From NCBI GenBank assembly GCA_002682825.1, contig NOKP01000003.1, forward strand, positions 1,240,001-1,304,000: a stretch of 64,000 bases of DNA, written 5' to 3'. Under the pieces are notes generated by a model. That model did no database searches and was not told where the DNA came from. It saw nothing but the letters and a program-made list of their open reading frames with translations. The position numbers were made by a program, and so were the translations under genes. Origin of the DNA: Neonectria sp. B-13 (lineage: Eukaryota; Ascomycota; Sordariomycetes; Hypocreales; Nectriaceae). Below are positions 32,647 through 44,611 of the stretch, piece by piece (within the stretch, counting starts at the first letter, position 1; each line of letters begins with the position of its first letter).

Positions 32647-35011
32647 TCACTTCGCCGACCTCGCATGCTCTTCGTAAAACTCCAGCGTCAACGCTGCCAA
32701 GAACCCAGGGATACAACCCTTCTCGCGCACCCAGAAGCCGATCTGGTCGCTGATCCTGCGGGCAAAGGCGCTCCGCGGGCCGCCGCCGACCTTCATCGTG
32801 CCGCGCTCGCCGTCGAAAATGATGGAGTTTTCGTTCTCGTCCGTCTGCGACGGGTAAAAGGTGCTCTCCACTCGCATCTTGCCGTTGGGGATGAAGGTGA
32901 CGGTCCAGCCGAGTGTCGAGAAGATAGCCTCCTTGAACTCCTGCGACTTGGAGCCCCAGACCTCCTTGAGCCGTCGGGCAGACTTTTGCGCCGATGCTGT
33001 CTCCGCCTTGGCCGCCGCAATCTCGCGCTCCATGGCGCCGAGGACCGACGTTGGAATCATCGGCACCGAAGACTTGCCCTTGGATCGCAGCGTAGCTAGC
33101 AGATCCGTGTTCTCCTTCTGTAGAGCCTCCAAGGTAGATCGCTTGATAGCTTCGTAGTCAGACGTCGGGTTGGACCTGAGCGACAGAACCCGGGTTTTGG
33201 TCTGCTGCTTGGCCGCCGTCAACTGCTCGCGATTCGCAGACAAGTCCTTCTCCAGCAGCGCCACCTTGGTCTGGGAGCTCGACAGCTCCTCCTGGAGCTT
33301 GCGGTTCTTACGTGCCAGCTGTCCAAGCTGCTCGTGAGCGTTGTCGTCCTCGGCGCGGCTGCGCTTCCCGGTAACAGGTTGCGGTGTGCCCGTGGCGGAT
33401 GGCTCCATTGAGGCCAGCTCGGCGTGAAGGCTCTGGACCTCTGTCTTGTACTTGTCGACCAGGTCCTCGAGCTCTTGAACCCGCAGTACGCGCGCCTCGT
33501 CGTATTGCTCCGGCTGGAGCGTTTCGTCCTCGGTGTCAAACGTCTTCAATTGAGCCCGGAGGTATTCGACTTCCTTCACAGCCAGGGCGCGTTGTCGGTC
33601 AAGTCGAAGACGAGCCTTGTCGGCGGTAACAGCATTCGCAGAAGTCTTTGCATTCTCAACCTCGCCCTTGAGCTTTGCCTTTTCGTCCTGCAGAGTCTGA
33701 ATGGTGTTTTGCTGAGCCATCAGTTCTCCTTGGAGTGCGCCCAGCTTGTCCATGTACGATGCAGTGGTGTATCGCTCCTGGACCAACGCCCTCGCCATAG
33801 CTTCTGGGGAGTCGAACTCGGCATCGCCAGTTTCCGAGGCATTCTTGAGGTAAGCTGTCCAGGCCAGTCGTTCATCCTCGAGCCTCTGTCTTTGTATCCG
33901 GGCCTCCGCAAGCTCCGCCTCTGTCGTTTCTGCAGCCTCGAGCTTGCGATACAGCGTGCGCTTCTCCTCCTCAACCACCTCCACCGCCTTGCTTAGGGCG
34001 CGCAAGTGCTTCAATTCGGACAGCTGCTCACGATTCGTCGCTTCGAGGCTTCGGATGTGCTGGACTTGCTCCGTCAGTTCCCTGCGGATGATCTCCATGG
34101 TCTCAGCATCGCCGCTCTGAGCCTTCAGCCGCAACACATCAGCCTCCAGGTCTGCGATGTGGGCGTCCTTGTCGGCGACTTGAGCTTGTGTTTGTTGGAG
34201 GCTGGCTTCTCTTTGCTCGCCCTCCTGTTCCAACTCGCGTAGCGATCGCTGGAAGGCAGTGACTTGCATCTCAAAGTCGGTCATCTTTCGGTCGGCGATT
34301 CGCGCAGCTTCCTCCTTAGCTGTTGACAGGTCCTCTAGTTGTTCCTGCAAAAGTCGTGCTTCGTCTTCAGCATCGCGGGCTCTGCGCTCAAGGGCCTTCT
34401 TGTCGTGCTCAATTGCGTCCTTCGCATCGTCGAGCTCTCTTCGGATCGCTTCCATCTGAGATGCGGCCTTCTCCCTCTCCGCCTCGGCAACCTGGCGCTG
34501 CTGTGCCTCATCCTGCTCTCGGCGACGAGCCTGTTCCACCTTGCTGTTCTGCTGTGACATGGCGATCTCCTTCTCTTGCTCGGCAGTCTGCATGCGGTAT
34601 TGTAAAGTGCCAATCTCGGCCTTCAAGGCCTCGATCTCCTTCCTGTACTTTTCATACTCGTCGGCATCTGGGGGCGCCATGTTCTCCTTACAACTGTCGC
34701 GAGACCCTGGGCGGACTGACTCGGCGTTATGGTCCTGGCGAGAAGTAGGTCGTGAGTTTCCGGTCTCGGCACCGGTGAATAGGTTGTATGTAGGTTGTGT
34801 GGCGCGGAATGAGCCGATCTGGAGGAGTATGGTTAGGATCCGTGAAACACGACTGCTGCCTTTGTTGTTTTTTAGCTTGTTGACTTACCCTGGACTCCCG
34901 GAGAGAAGTCTGAGGCCGGCCTATAGCAGAAGTACTCGACCGGAACCTGTTAGAGGTAGAGTTTCGACGGCTTCCGGAGGTTTCGCGCCCCTGCGGCGTG
35001 TGAGATCGCAT
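32647..35011 (-). CDS. mad1: Spindle assembly checkpoint protein Mad1 (2 exons, 764 aa)
   Basis: Exons in transcript order are 35011-34889 and 34818-32647, joined in phase 0 across a 70-nt intron (GTAAGT to CTCCAG). Mad1 recruits Mad2 to unattached kinetochores and so delays anaphase. Nearly the whole protein is coiled coil. The Mad2-interaction motif fits RVLSLRSNP (basic-hydrophobic-hydrophobic ... Pro). The RLK motif that contacts Bub1 is in SARRLKEVWG. The globular C-terminal domain (STLGWTVTFIPNGKMRVEST to the end) is intact. The usual-looking ATG at 34680 would drop the N-terminal segment; the upstream exon (MRSHTPQGRETS, ATG in CAAAATG context) is in phase and conserved in style (RATQPTYNLFTG), so I start there. 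A KEN tripeptide lies just before that internal Met. Confidence 0.94.
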
Positions 35012-36174
35012 TTTGGGCGGTGTTGGGGGTGCGCGTCGTCGATGTCGAGAGTCGCGATCTGTAAATCGTGGATTGGTCCATCACCACGGTAGCTGGATTG
35101 TATCACGTGATGTGGCATTATGCGGATCATGTATGTAGGGTAGGGGTTTTGACAACAAAAACAATCATCGATTGGAACTTCAGGATATTTCGCTGAGATT
35201 TTGTTGTACAAAAAGCCGAGAGGGATAAGCTTAAATAGAAAGATATTCTGAGGTTTAGGGTGCAGTTTAGGAAATGCTGCGAGCTCTATTCACAGCAACG
35301 TAGAAACCACGTCAGTGGATTCAAGCTAAGATTCGCATGCACTTCATGAACGTGAAGTGCGCTTCCAGCAAATATCAACCAGCTCTGACTTTAGGACTTG
35401 ACACTCGGTATACTTTCATCGTATAAACACCGGTATATGTACCCGGCTGAACGTTCGCCAAAAAGTGACAGACTCTTGTTTCAATTGTGAGGCACAAGCA
35501 CCTTTAGCCAGTGCCTTGTCGCCCACTACCCACGACCTCATTGTGCTGCACCAGTGTGAGCTGCTCTATGTCAACGCGCACTGTCCCAAACGAAAACACT
35601 GTAATAAATGTCAACGACACAAGGACAACAACTTGGCAAAACTAGCCTAGGTAGGTTATGACACCTTCTCCCCTCGATGCCAAGGTTCAATTCTCCGGTG
35701 ACGTAGCATCCCGCTTCAGCGATTGTCGGCCCGGTACGGAGTACGCTTTTTACACATGCGGATGATGCGGGAGGGACCTGACCCTAGCCGGCCCATCGCT
35801 GATCGCACACGTGATTGGTCACTCGCAGCGCACCAACGCCTCGGGCCCACTCGGCATTGGACTTTGCTTCATCAATTCCTCCACCAAAGACGAAGCTGTC
35901 TTGGCTGTTCCCAACGACAAGCAGCTACGGGGAACATATCGATGACGGATTACGGACCCATTCGCCGAGACTAACACCTGTTGAAACCGTCACTTTTCAA
36001 CTGCTCCCTCTGCCGACCCCCCCCTTTGCGATTGAGGCCTGTACGGACTATGCGATTGGGTAGTCTTACTGCAGCTTGAGCTGCCCGCCCTCTTCCCAAC
36101 TCTTTTCTGATCGCTCCCTTCAATCTCCAACCAAGTCACAACCAAACGTGCTCGCCAGACCACCCTATTTCGAA
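35012..36174. other. Intergenic between divergent mad1 and tam41, 1163 bp
   Basis: This is the shared upstream region of two divergent genes. No coding frame with support is seen. One AATTCTCCG occurs near 35691, apparently by chance. Confidence 0.6.
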
Positions 36175-37842
36175 ATGGAATCCCTATGCTTGAGGGTAAG
36201 GCACCGAACCCTCCCCATACCTCTCGATGCCTTGCTCTGACATCTCTCACAGTCCTGCTCGACCTCCGCAATTTCCGTGTCCCGCGCCATCGCCCTCCGC
36301 AACTCCTCCACCACTCGCCTGCTCCCGTCTTGCCTTCGACAGACGTATCCTCTCAAATACCGAGCGCCCTTATCTTCAAGATGGTCATCCGACTCCAAAT
36401 CCCAAAGCAGAACCGCATCTTCCAGCACCGGAACCGATGGGTCTAGCTCTTCTTCAACCACCCAGTCTACGACCGCGAGCAGCGCAGCCTCAACATACAG
36501 CACCGGGTCCTCGAGCCCCAAGGTCAATCTGTTCGACAGTGACTGGGAAGACACCTCGGAGAATTCAATAAACTCTTTTCAAGACTTGCCCCATCGGCTC
36601 TTCGGCGCAAACCAGCACATGATCATCAACAATGAGGTCAAGGAAGCCCTGCGCCTGATGCTGCGCCAGTTTAACGCACCCATCATTTACGCCTTTGCAT
36701 ATGGATCTGGCGTCTTTCCCCAGGAGTCCTCCAAAGGCAGCGTCTCCGACGCCCAGTTCCGCGCCGTACACCCCCACCCGCCCGAGGCCTTGGTGAAGGC
36801 GCAGAAGGGATCTCCCAAGATGCTTGACTTCATGTTTGGCGTCACCCATACCGAGCACTGGCACTCCATCAACATGAAACAGCATCGAGATCACTATTCC
36901 AGCGTTGCCTCTCTGGGCTCTGGATTTGTCTCACGCGTCCAGAGCTGGGGTGCTGGAGTCTACTTCAACCCGTACATCGAGATGAACGGTATGCTGATCA
37001 AGTACGGTGTGACCAGCATCGACAACCTTGTCGACGACCTGTCTTCGTGGGATAGCCTCTACCTAGCCGGCCGCCTTCAGAAGCCCGTAAAGATCCTCAG
37101 AGACCACCCCCGTGTCCGACTGGCGAACCAGCATAACCTCATTGCCGCCGTCCGGACTGCCCTGCTCCTCCTCCCTCCCGATTTCACCGAGGCGGAGCTA
37201 TACAGCACTATCGCCGGACTCAGCTACCTGGGCGACCCTCGAATGGCACTCCCCACGGAGAACAAGAGCAAGGTTAATAACATTGTCGACAACAACATCA
37301 TCCACTTCCGCCGCCTGTACGCGCCCCTTGTCAAGACGTTGCCCAACATCGACTTTGCCGGCACATGTCGACTAGATGACCAGGACTGGATTCTGAACCC
37401 TGAGGCGAATAACAAACTGCACCAGGATATGGACCCCGTAAGGCGTGGCAACATGGTACGGCGCTTACCAAAGACGTTCCGTTCGCGGCTCTACTTCCAG
37501 TACCGGAAGAAGTTCTCCATGCCAAATGAAGAGTTTAACAAACTCATGGCCGCCTCATCCGACGACGAGACCACTTCGATTAAACGACGACAGGGCGGCG
37601 ACTTTGAGAAACGCATCGCAACAAGCGATACCAAAGAGCTGCAAGAGACGGTCCGCAGAGTCATCAAGCAGACGGTCACTTGGCCCAGCACTACGCAGAG
37701 CCTCAAGGGCCTCTTGATGGGCGGCTTTGCTCGCACAGCTCGCTACCTCGGCGAGAAGATTTCCAAGTGGAAAAAAGGCCAAAAGCAGGCGAAGCTGGCC
37801 CAGACGACGGCCAAGGACGGCTCAAATGGGAAATCGGAGTAA
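36175..37842 (+). CDS. tam41: Mitochondrial phosphatidate cytidylyltransferase Tam41 (2 exons, 536 aa)
   Basis: Tam41 makes CDP-diacylglycerol from phosphatidic acid and CTP on the matrix face of the inner mitochondrial membrane, the first step to cardiolipin. Exon 1 is 36175-36195 (MESLCLR) and exon 2 is 36253-37842, joined in phase 0 (GTAAGG to CACAG). The small first exon supplies the only ATG; the long frame itself begins without one. The N terminus is rich in Arg, Ser and Leu with no acidic residues, as in a matrix transit peptide, and is followed by a long Ser/Thr linker. The nucleotidyltransferase motif FAYGSGVFPQ starts at Phe155, with Tyr157-Gly-Ser-Gly. Later blocks (KMLDFMFGV, HWHSINM, WGAGVYFNPY, IKYGV) match the family. 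The C terminus is basic. Confidence 0.94.
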
Positions 37843-38626
37843 AAGAGAAATATACTATTTCCTGGCCTCCCGCTCTTCTCTGATTTGCGTTTATTCACCT
37901 GGTCACGACGTCACCGGCCCACCAAAAGCCTCGTTTGTATACTAACACTACTATCTTCTGCCTCTCAAGCGACTCAGAGCTCTTATGAGCACACTTCTCT
38001 CATTTGTAACCTCTCTGTACTATGCATGGCTGAAAGGACCGCGGGCATGGAATTTGCGGCGGAAAGAGGTGGATGATGGGATACTGCATGTAGCGTGTGG
38101 CTGAGCGGTTTATACTCACGCAGAGGAGCATCGAGTTAGGATAGTATAGGGGCAAATGTTAGGCCATGAGCCTGGCCCAGTTACAGTCACAAGCCAAAAA
38201 AGATTCAAGAACAGTCATGATTCCAGTAATTATGCACCAGGCCCATAAGTGACACCTCCAAAGCTCAGTCTCCAATCTATCCACAATCAGTCAAACAACC
38301 CCCACAATGCCCGAGATATGAACAGGTTTCTTTAGTCGTACAGACTACATACACTCTCCACTCGCCGCCAACCAGCCCTCAGGCAGGACACCAGGAAACA
38401 TAAAAAAAAAAGAATTAAAGAAAAAAATAGCAACCAAACCACAAGACAGGATTACCCTCCAACGTCACGCTCGCTATTCAATGCGCTTCCCCAGTCAGAT
38501 AGTCGGGGCAATCCGCTATCCATACACGTCACGTCGCTTTGGCCCGCCTGGCCACGGTTCCTTCTTTTTAGGTGCCTTAAATATTGTATGATGGTTCCAT
38601 CGTGTCGTCGTCAGATGAATGCAGCC
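37843..38626. other. Intergenic between convergent genes, 784 bp
   Basis: This is the 3' flank of tam41 and of syp1. It includes an A-rich run at about 38402-38430. No gene is seen. Confidence 0.6.
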
Positions 38627-41600
38627 TCACCTGCCCTCGTATTTTCCGCCAACAAGGGTCCGGATGACGGGTACATCTACCCACTGCGCTTCTTGGCTCA
38701 GAGTGGTTACGGTATCGTCAGCGAACGGATCATCTTCAGTCAGCTCCTTGACCTTGCCCTTCCCTTCGTCGAGTCTGGAGATAGAGATACCGCTCCCTAC
38801 GGCCTCTTCCTCAGAGACAGTGTGTTCCCATCTGGCCTCAACATGGCCCGGGTTGGGTGCCACGCCGTCAGCACCAATGATGCGGCACACGATCTTTTGC
38901 GTGGTGTTTGTGAGCGTGACGTCTCCCACGCGCCAGTAAACTAGGTGCCTTTCCTTCAGGTGAGTTCCACTGGGCTTCGTCTGAGCGCCACTCGCACGGC
39001 CATCGTAAGTAGCCACAAAGACGACATTGTGCAAGGCCACGGGAGCAGTGAAATTGGAGGCCGGGTTAAGCTGGTACTGAATCAGCAACCCAAGCTTGTC
39101 ACCTTGCGGCTTCCACGCGAGCTTCACTAGGAGAGGAGCATGTTGGCCGAGGGACGGGATTTCTGATTCTTCGGCAAGAAGTCGGTAGGAGAAGGCCGTT
39201 GCGGTTTTGCTGAGGTGCGAAACATCCAAGGAGAACTGATCTTGCTGGTCAGGGGATGAGTTTTGGACGAAAATGCGGTTTGGTCCAACACGCTCGAGCG
39301 CTTCGAAGTTATTGATACGGATCGTCTCATGCTCTGGATATGGTTAGTGAGGTGCAACGTATGACATAACGAAAACATACCCTTTGCGTCGCCCGTGTCG
39401 CTGGGGTTGTTGACAAAGGCAACTTCGCCCGTGACGGAGGCAGACTTCAGAACTCCTTCTTCGAAAACAGCCGACACAGTCTCAATGATGGACGAGTTCA
39501 GACCAGGGCCGGTCATGTCGGGGTGCTTGGGGTGTACGAGGCTTCCCAATGAGTTCCCTGACCGAACCGATTGAGTATCCGAAGTTGCAGCAATGCTGGC
39601 TTCAGATGCTAATGTAGTAACCGCACTGGACTTGGAAAGCGAGGTGGGGAGAGTGGGAGACAGTGGCAATCCTCCGAAGGCCGACCCAGTGGTGCTCTCG
39701 GGCAAACCCGGCGGCGGGACATAAACAGTCTGGCGAACGTCGCGGCGACCTCTGACGGTGCCGGATCGACGAGCAGCAGGGCCCGCCTTGAGAGTGTTGA
39801 ACACACTGGACATGGCAGCTTGCTTTGCCTGGGGATCTTCATCCTCGACGGGGGTTTGCGAGATTTCGAGCTTGAAGCCTTGGTCGGCCTCGTCACCGGC
39901 TGCCTCCTTCTGGGCCTCAGAGATGGGGTCGTTCATGGGCGGAGGAATGGTAAAGCCCTCCGCGTCCTTGGTCGCAGAGGCTGGCGGTTGATTTTCTTGC
40001 GAATGAGAGGGAGGCGGGCCGGGAGGGGGCGGAACATCCGACACGTCTTTCTCATGGGTACCGTTGATTGTACTGGTGGGCGCAATTGCGGTCATCTCCA
40101 TGGGAGCGTCATGAAGCGTCACTCCGTTCGTGTTCTCATGCGAAGCTGCCGAATTGGGTGGGAACGAGTCCGTCTCGATAGGTCTGGGCATGTCGGGGGT
40201 TTCGGCCAGAGACGACAAGCGGCTATGGTCTTGTTGAAGATTGGTCGAAGACCCTCTGGGGGACACGCCCCGACCTTGGTGACTATGGCTGCTGCCCAGT
40301 CTTCCAAATGTTGGAGCCTTCTGGGGAGACAACTGGCCGAAGCCAGCGTGCATGCTTTGACGTCGGCGGCCGCCAAACATTGTCCCGAGACGTCTCAACT
40401 TGGATTCTTCACAGAGTCAGCAATAAAGCCTCTAAGGGAGGGGATAGGGTGGACAAACCTGGCTTCACCTCGGTTGGGACCGAATTATGCTCGCTGGCGG
40501 CATCATCCTCTGCATGGCCTTGGATACTGGGAGACTGGAGACTGGGAGACTGGAGACTGGCAGACTGGATACTGGGAGACTGGATGCTGGGAGACTGGAT
40601 GCTGGGAGCTTGGGTGCTGGGAGCCTGGATACTGGGAGCCTGGATGCTGGGAGGTATGTTGGTGCTGCCTCCCGTGCTTGGGGGTGCCGGCGCAGAACTC
40701 GTGGTGCCTGTGATCGAAGACTGCCTTGTTGAGGTTCTTGTAGGCAACTTTGTCCTTCCAGCAGTGGCCTTGTGGACGAAGCTTTGAACCTCCTTTTCCG
40801 TATCAATTTCGAGCATCAAAGCGAGGGTCTCGACAGCGTGGTCCTGGCTGCGCTGGGCCTGGTCGGACTCGTGGGACTGGTACTGAGTCAGGATATCTCG
40901 GAGGCTGTTGACTCGCGACTCGTCCAGAGCCTGGAGAGACTCGAAGACGAAAGGCGCCTGGGCCTCCCATTGCTGGGAAGCGGCCTCGAGCCTGGAAGCG
41001 GCGGCATCGACCTTTTGGGTGTTGGCGCGACCGCCCCTCCTGCTCAGCTTGTCGGATCGCTCCTGGGCATCCTCGAGGTCCCTAGCCATGTTGGCCAGGT
41101 TGGAGGCCATCGTGTTCATGTTCTGGGCATCGGTGCGGTGGTGGAAGTTGCGGAGCGGGTGCTCGAGGTCCTTTTCAATGCGCTCGCCGAGGATGTGGTG
41201 GGAATGGGCGATGGCCTCGACGGAGTCGACGACTCGGTTCCATGGGGCCTGGAAGACGCTGTGGGTTTGTCAGTATTGGTAGAGTATGGAGGGCGATGAT
41301 TGTTGGAGTTGCTTGGGAAGCTTACCTTAGTTCCGTCTGCGCATTGGGCACCTTGAATTGAGCCAGCTTGCGCAGACCCTGGACGTATTGCTCCTCGACG
41401 CGACGACGCTCCTAGACAGGATGGTTTAGCTGCTTGAATTTTTGGTAGCTAGGGGAGGGTTCCTCGAGGCTGGATCCATGCTGGCAGCGCCGTGGCATTG
41501 GCAGGTCCTGTCCCGAGGTTCCGTGGTCGTACCTGGAGCCAATCCGCAATTTCGGAGTTAATGCGGTTGATGCGCTTTACTCGGTCGGTGAGGATATGGG

Positions 41601-41780
41601 CGGCCTGGGTGGGATGGAGGTTTGCCTGTAGGGTTGCGCAAAACCGGTTAGTTGGGGATTGAGATTGGCGCAGACAATGAAGGTGAGGCGAGCTCGTGGT
41701 TCTGGAGGTCTCGACGGTGCGGGACTTGGGGATGGCCTCACCAGCATGGCGGGATACTCGGTCCTAGCCATGTCCTCCAT
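38627..41780 (-). CDS. syp1: Endocytic adaptor Syp1/FCHo-like: F-BAR plus mu-homology domain (6 exons, 910 aa)
   Basis: Exons in transcript order are 41780-41742, 41625-41533, 41411-41326, 41258-40469, 40398-39381 and 39333-38627. All phases agree. Syp1/FCHo proteins bend membrane and recruit cargo at early clathrin-coated pits. Residues 1-~270 form the F-BAR domain (MEDMARTEYPAMLA, EIADWLQERRRVEEQYVQGL, APWNRVV, MASNLANMARDL). A Pro/Ser-rich disordered middle follows, containing nine SPSIQ-type pentapeptides (~276-320). Residues ~640-905 form the mu-homology domain (SAVFEEGVLKSASVTGEVAF, LVYWRVGDVTL). For intron 4 I chose donor GAG|GTGAAG with a GCTGAC branch and CCAAG, because it is the only pair giving an open phase into LRRLGTMFGG; the alternative GTTTGT donor fails. 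Confidence 0.93.
40520..40655. repeat. Coding 15-bp minisatellite, about nine units
   Basis: On the plus strand the unit is close to ACTGGATACTGGGAG, repeated about nine times with few substitutions. On the minus strand it encodes (S/A)PSIQ pentapeptides in the disordered middle of Syp1. The unit length is a multiple of three, so copy-number change keeps the frame. Confidence 0.92.
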
Positions 41781-44611
41781 GATGAACCCAGGGACGGATG
41801 GATGGACGGACGGCGCAGGGAGAGAGAAATCGGGATATGACTATCGGCGTCGGAGGTGGAGCGGTGGAGGGCGGAGGGCGGAGGGCGGACGTAGACGACT
41901 ATTCGGAGGCCAAGGGAGACGAGGTCGAGCGCATGGCGATGGCGATGGCGATGTCGGTGGCGTTGTGTCGTCGGGGGGAACAATGAGCGCTAGAAGGGCA
42001 CCAGAGACACTCCTTGGGCGGAGAGTGGAGGATGCGAGGGATAGGAATGATCGGGATAAGATGAGTTAGGTGGTTTGGTTTGGTTCGCAGTCTAGAGCCA
42101 GAGACAAAGACAGGAATAGACCATGGCGATGATGTGGATGTGAATGCTAATGGGCCGTTCGGGACGGGAAAGGGAAACTTGGAAAGGCTGGGCTGGGGCT
42201 GGTTGGGGCTTGTTTGGGTCGAGTGACGGCAAGCTTGGGGGGGACTTGGTTGCTTGGAAGGCAGGAAGGAAGGAAGCGGAGCCTGGAGAACGCCTGTGGA
42301 TTGGCTGGGCAGCGTCGCCGGGCGGTGGAAGTGGTGGAAGTGGTTGGGATACCATAAGTTGCTTAAGCATTCATAGTAGTACTAGTACGTACTAGGTAGC
42401 ACCTGCTGTATTCGTAAGTACGGGTACGAGCTTCGACGAGAGCAAGAGCACACTGCTCCGGTGACGGGACCGAACGACCGTCGCCTTCTTTTCTTTGCCT
42501 CTCTTTTCCCTAGTACCTACTAGTACTGCACATCAGCCTGTCCGCCTTGAGTTGCCTTGCTCTGCCGAGTACCAACCTCTCCAGCCACAACCCCAATGCG
42601 CCCATGGGCAGCGAGCTCAGCAACCTCGGCACCTTCCACGTGTCCAGCAGCTGGCATCAGCCACAGCGGCAGCCACAGCAGTGGTAATGAGCTCCAGGTG
42701 TAGCGCGCATGCACGAACACCCATTCCAATAAATACGAGCATCGGAACCACATTATACGGGTTTTGAGTAGATGCACAACATCTACAATGCAGGCTCCAC
42801 GTTCTTTTGAAGTTGACCGGGTGATTTGGTAGCATCGTCCGTGGTTTCAAATCGAGACATTCTCGTGGCTTATTCACTGTGATCGAACAGCTCGAGCAGC
42901 CCGACCGAGCTTGGGCATCTTTTGCCGCCGCAGCCGTGGCCATTATTCGTAGTATTCGACGCTGATGAGAGTGCTTTTGTTGATAGAGCGAGCTGAGCCT
43001 CTGCATATACAGAGGGCGAATGGTTGAAGAAAATCGTCAACATCGCTGTAAATGGATAGGAAGAGCTGTTCAAGATCGTGACCGGATTGAAAGAGAACCC
43101 TAGGCAAGTTGGGGTTTAGGCGCTGCGGCGAATAACTTCGAAGTTGTTGGTGGGACACTGTGTTCGCTCTTCGTATGATCAGGCTTGGGAGAGAACTTGG
43201 CAAATCGGCACTGACCATCTAAGAAGCTGAGAATGTGGTTAACTGAGGTCCAACTTATAGCATTGTGGATTACTAGCAACTCACGTTGTCTCACCGTCGA
43301 TCATGTCTCCACAACACGTCATCGCTCGAAATGAATGCTTTCAACCCGAGGCAAGCTCTGGACGATTTCGATGAGCGACTTGGCACTAAAGTTGCGAGAG
43401 TATCAGGGACGGACGGACGAGAAAATTGATGACTACTTCTACTTGGCGTAGCTGCGACTCATCCTCTGAACGGTTGCCAAAGTTCAGATGTAGCCCTGTG
43501 TATCCCAGTATATTCGTCTGATCCTAGTTTCACCCATGAATATCTACGTCGTCCGGATTGAGTGCTCTTGCCCCGGGGCTGGTTCCTTTGGCCCCGGAGC
43601 CACAACCTCCGTGGCCAGTGACGCCGCATTGAGCCGCGAAGCTGCGCAATCACGGGGGTCGAGCGTGCCGTGTATTGGGGATGCTGGCAGCACTGATAGG
43701 GATGACGGAGTGATTGGATGGAACAGCCGAGAGCATTGCCCAGGCATAACCACGCTGAAAAATCGCAGTCGTATGGGGTAGATAGTTAACGTCATGCCCA
43801 ACAACATATATTGATGCCAGTAGGGGCTAAAAGACCATGAACACCACTCTAAACATTCTTGAGTTAAGACATTGGACCCAATTGTATTTATTTGGGTAAA
43901 AGATGTCATCAACCAGTCGTAGTGCGTCTTGAACATGATTCTGTCAATAAGTTAGCATGACAATGCCATCGTCTACCTTGGACTTTTGTTTTCTTTGCAC
44001 ACCCTCATGGACCAAAATCATCCTACCTGGATTGAATCGACCGCCTATCCACCCATGTGCGGCAGCAAGCTAACATTCTCAAACTCCAATAATCTCGGGT
44101 GCACATTTGGCCGGCGTTATATTTGTCTCGTTAGCCATCCATCGTTCCTTTGCTGCTTTGGGGTAGGATATTGAAGAATACTCGTTTCGTAAACGTCCAA
44201 TCCCCAAGACGGCGCGGAGTAGATTGATGATGACGTGGACTAGACATCTGAAATAAAGGCCTCTGTCGAATCTGGCTTGTAGTGTATAATCGAAAAACGT
44301 GTTTCTAGGTCGTTTAGAGCTGAGTCCAACGAGGAAGGGATGGGACTAGTGAGGGCAATGGCGGGGAGCGGTGATGCACCCGTGGAGGGTTTCATTGTTG
44401 GACGATTCAGTATTCCGGCCAGGAACTTGTCTAGGTGTATTGGATAACTTGCAATCAATTAAAAGAAAGTGGTGGAAATCGATATTGAGACCTTGCCGTA
44501 GCAAGCTTGGCAAGTTATATGTATGGACGTTCATGGCATAAATAACGCGGTCCAGGCATGATAACGTCACTCCGGTGCTTTACCAGCCGTGATGACTTGC
44601 TATTTTGGAAC
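41781..44611. other. Gene-poor region, 2.8 kb
   Basis: The first ~700 bp are the promoter and leader of syp1. Around 42376-42530 there are several TAGTAC/GTACTA palindromic elements, including CTAGTACGTACTAG at 42382. Beyond that no frame of more than about 130 codons appears and none has family resemblance. Confidence 0.5.

Noticed and set aside
34680..34680. Start of Mad1 at the internal ATG
   Set aside because: An upstream exon with an ATG in strong context joins in phase across a canonical intron and gives the expected Mad1-style N terminus, so the longer form is preferred.
36559..36567. CGGAGAATT copy inside tam41
   Set aside because: It is in coding sequence of an unrelated gene and single, so I treat it as chance and not as part of the sugar-gene motif set.
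40457..40458. GTTTGT donor for syp1 intron 4
   Set aside because: No downstream acceptor gives an open phase from it; GTGAAG ten bases earlier joins cleanly to the CCAAG acceptor.
40509..40655. Possible CRISPR-like or direct-repeat array
   Set aside because: The units are contiguous 15-mers without spacers and encode pentapeptides in Syp1, so this is a coding minisatellite. CRISPR is not expected in a fungal nuclear genome.
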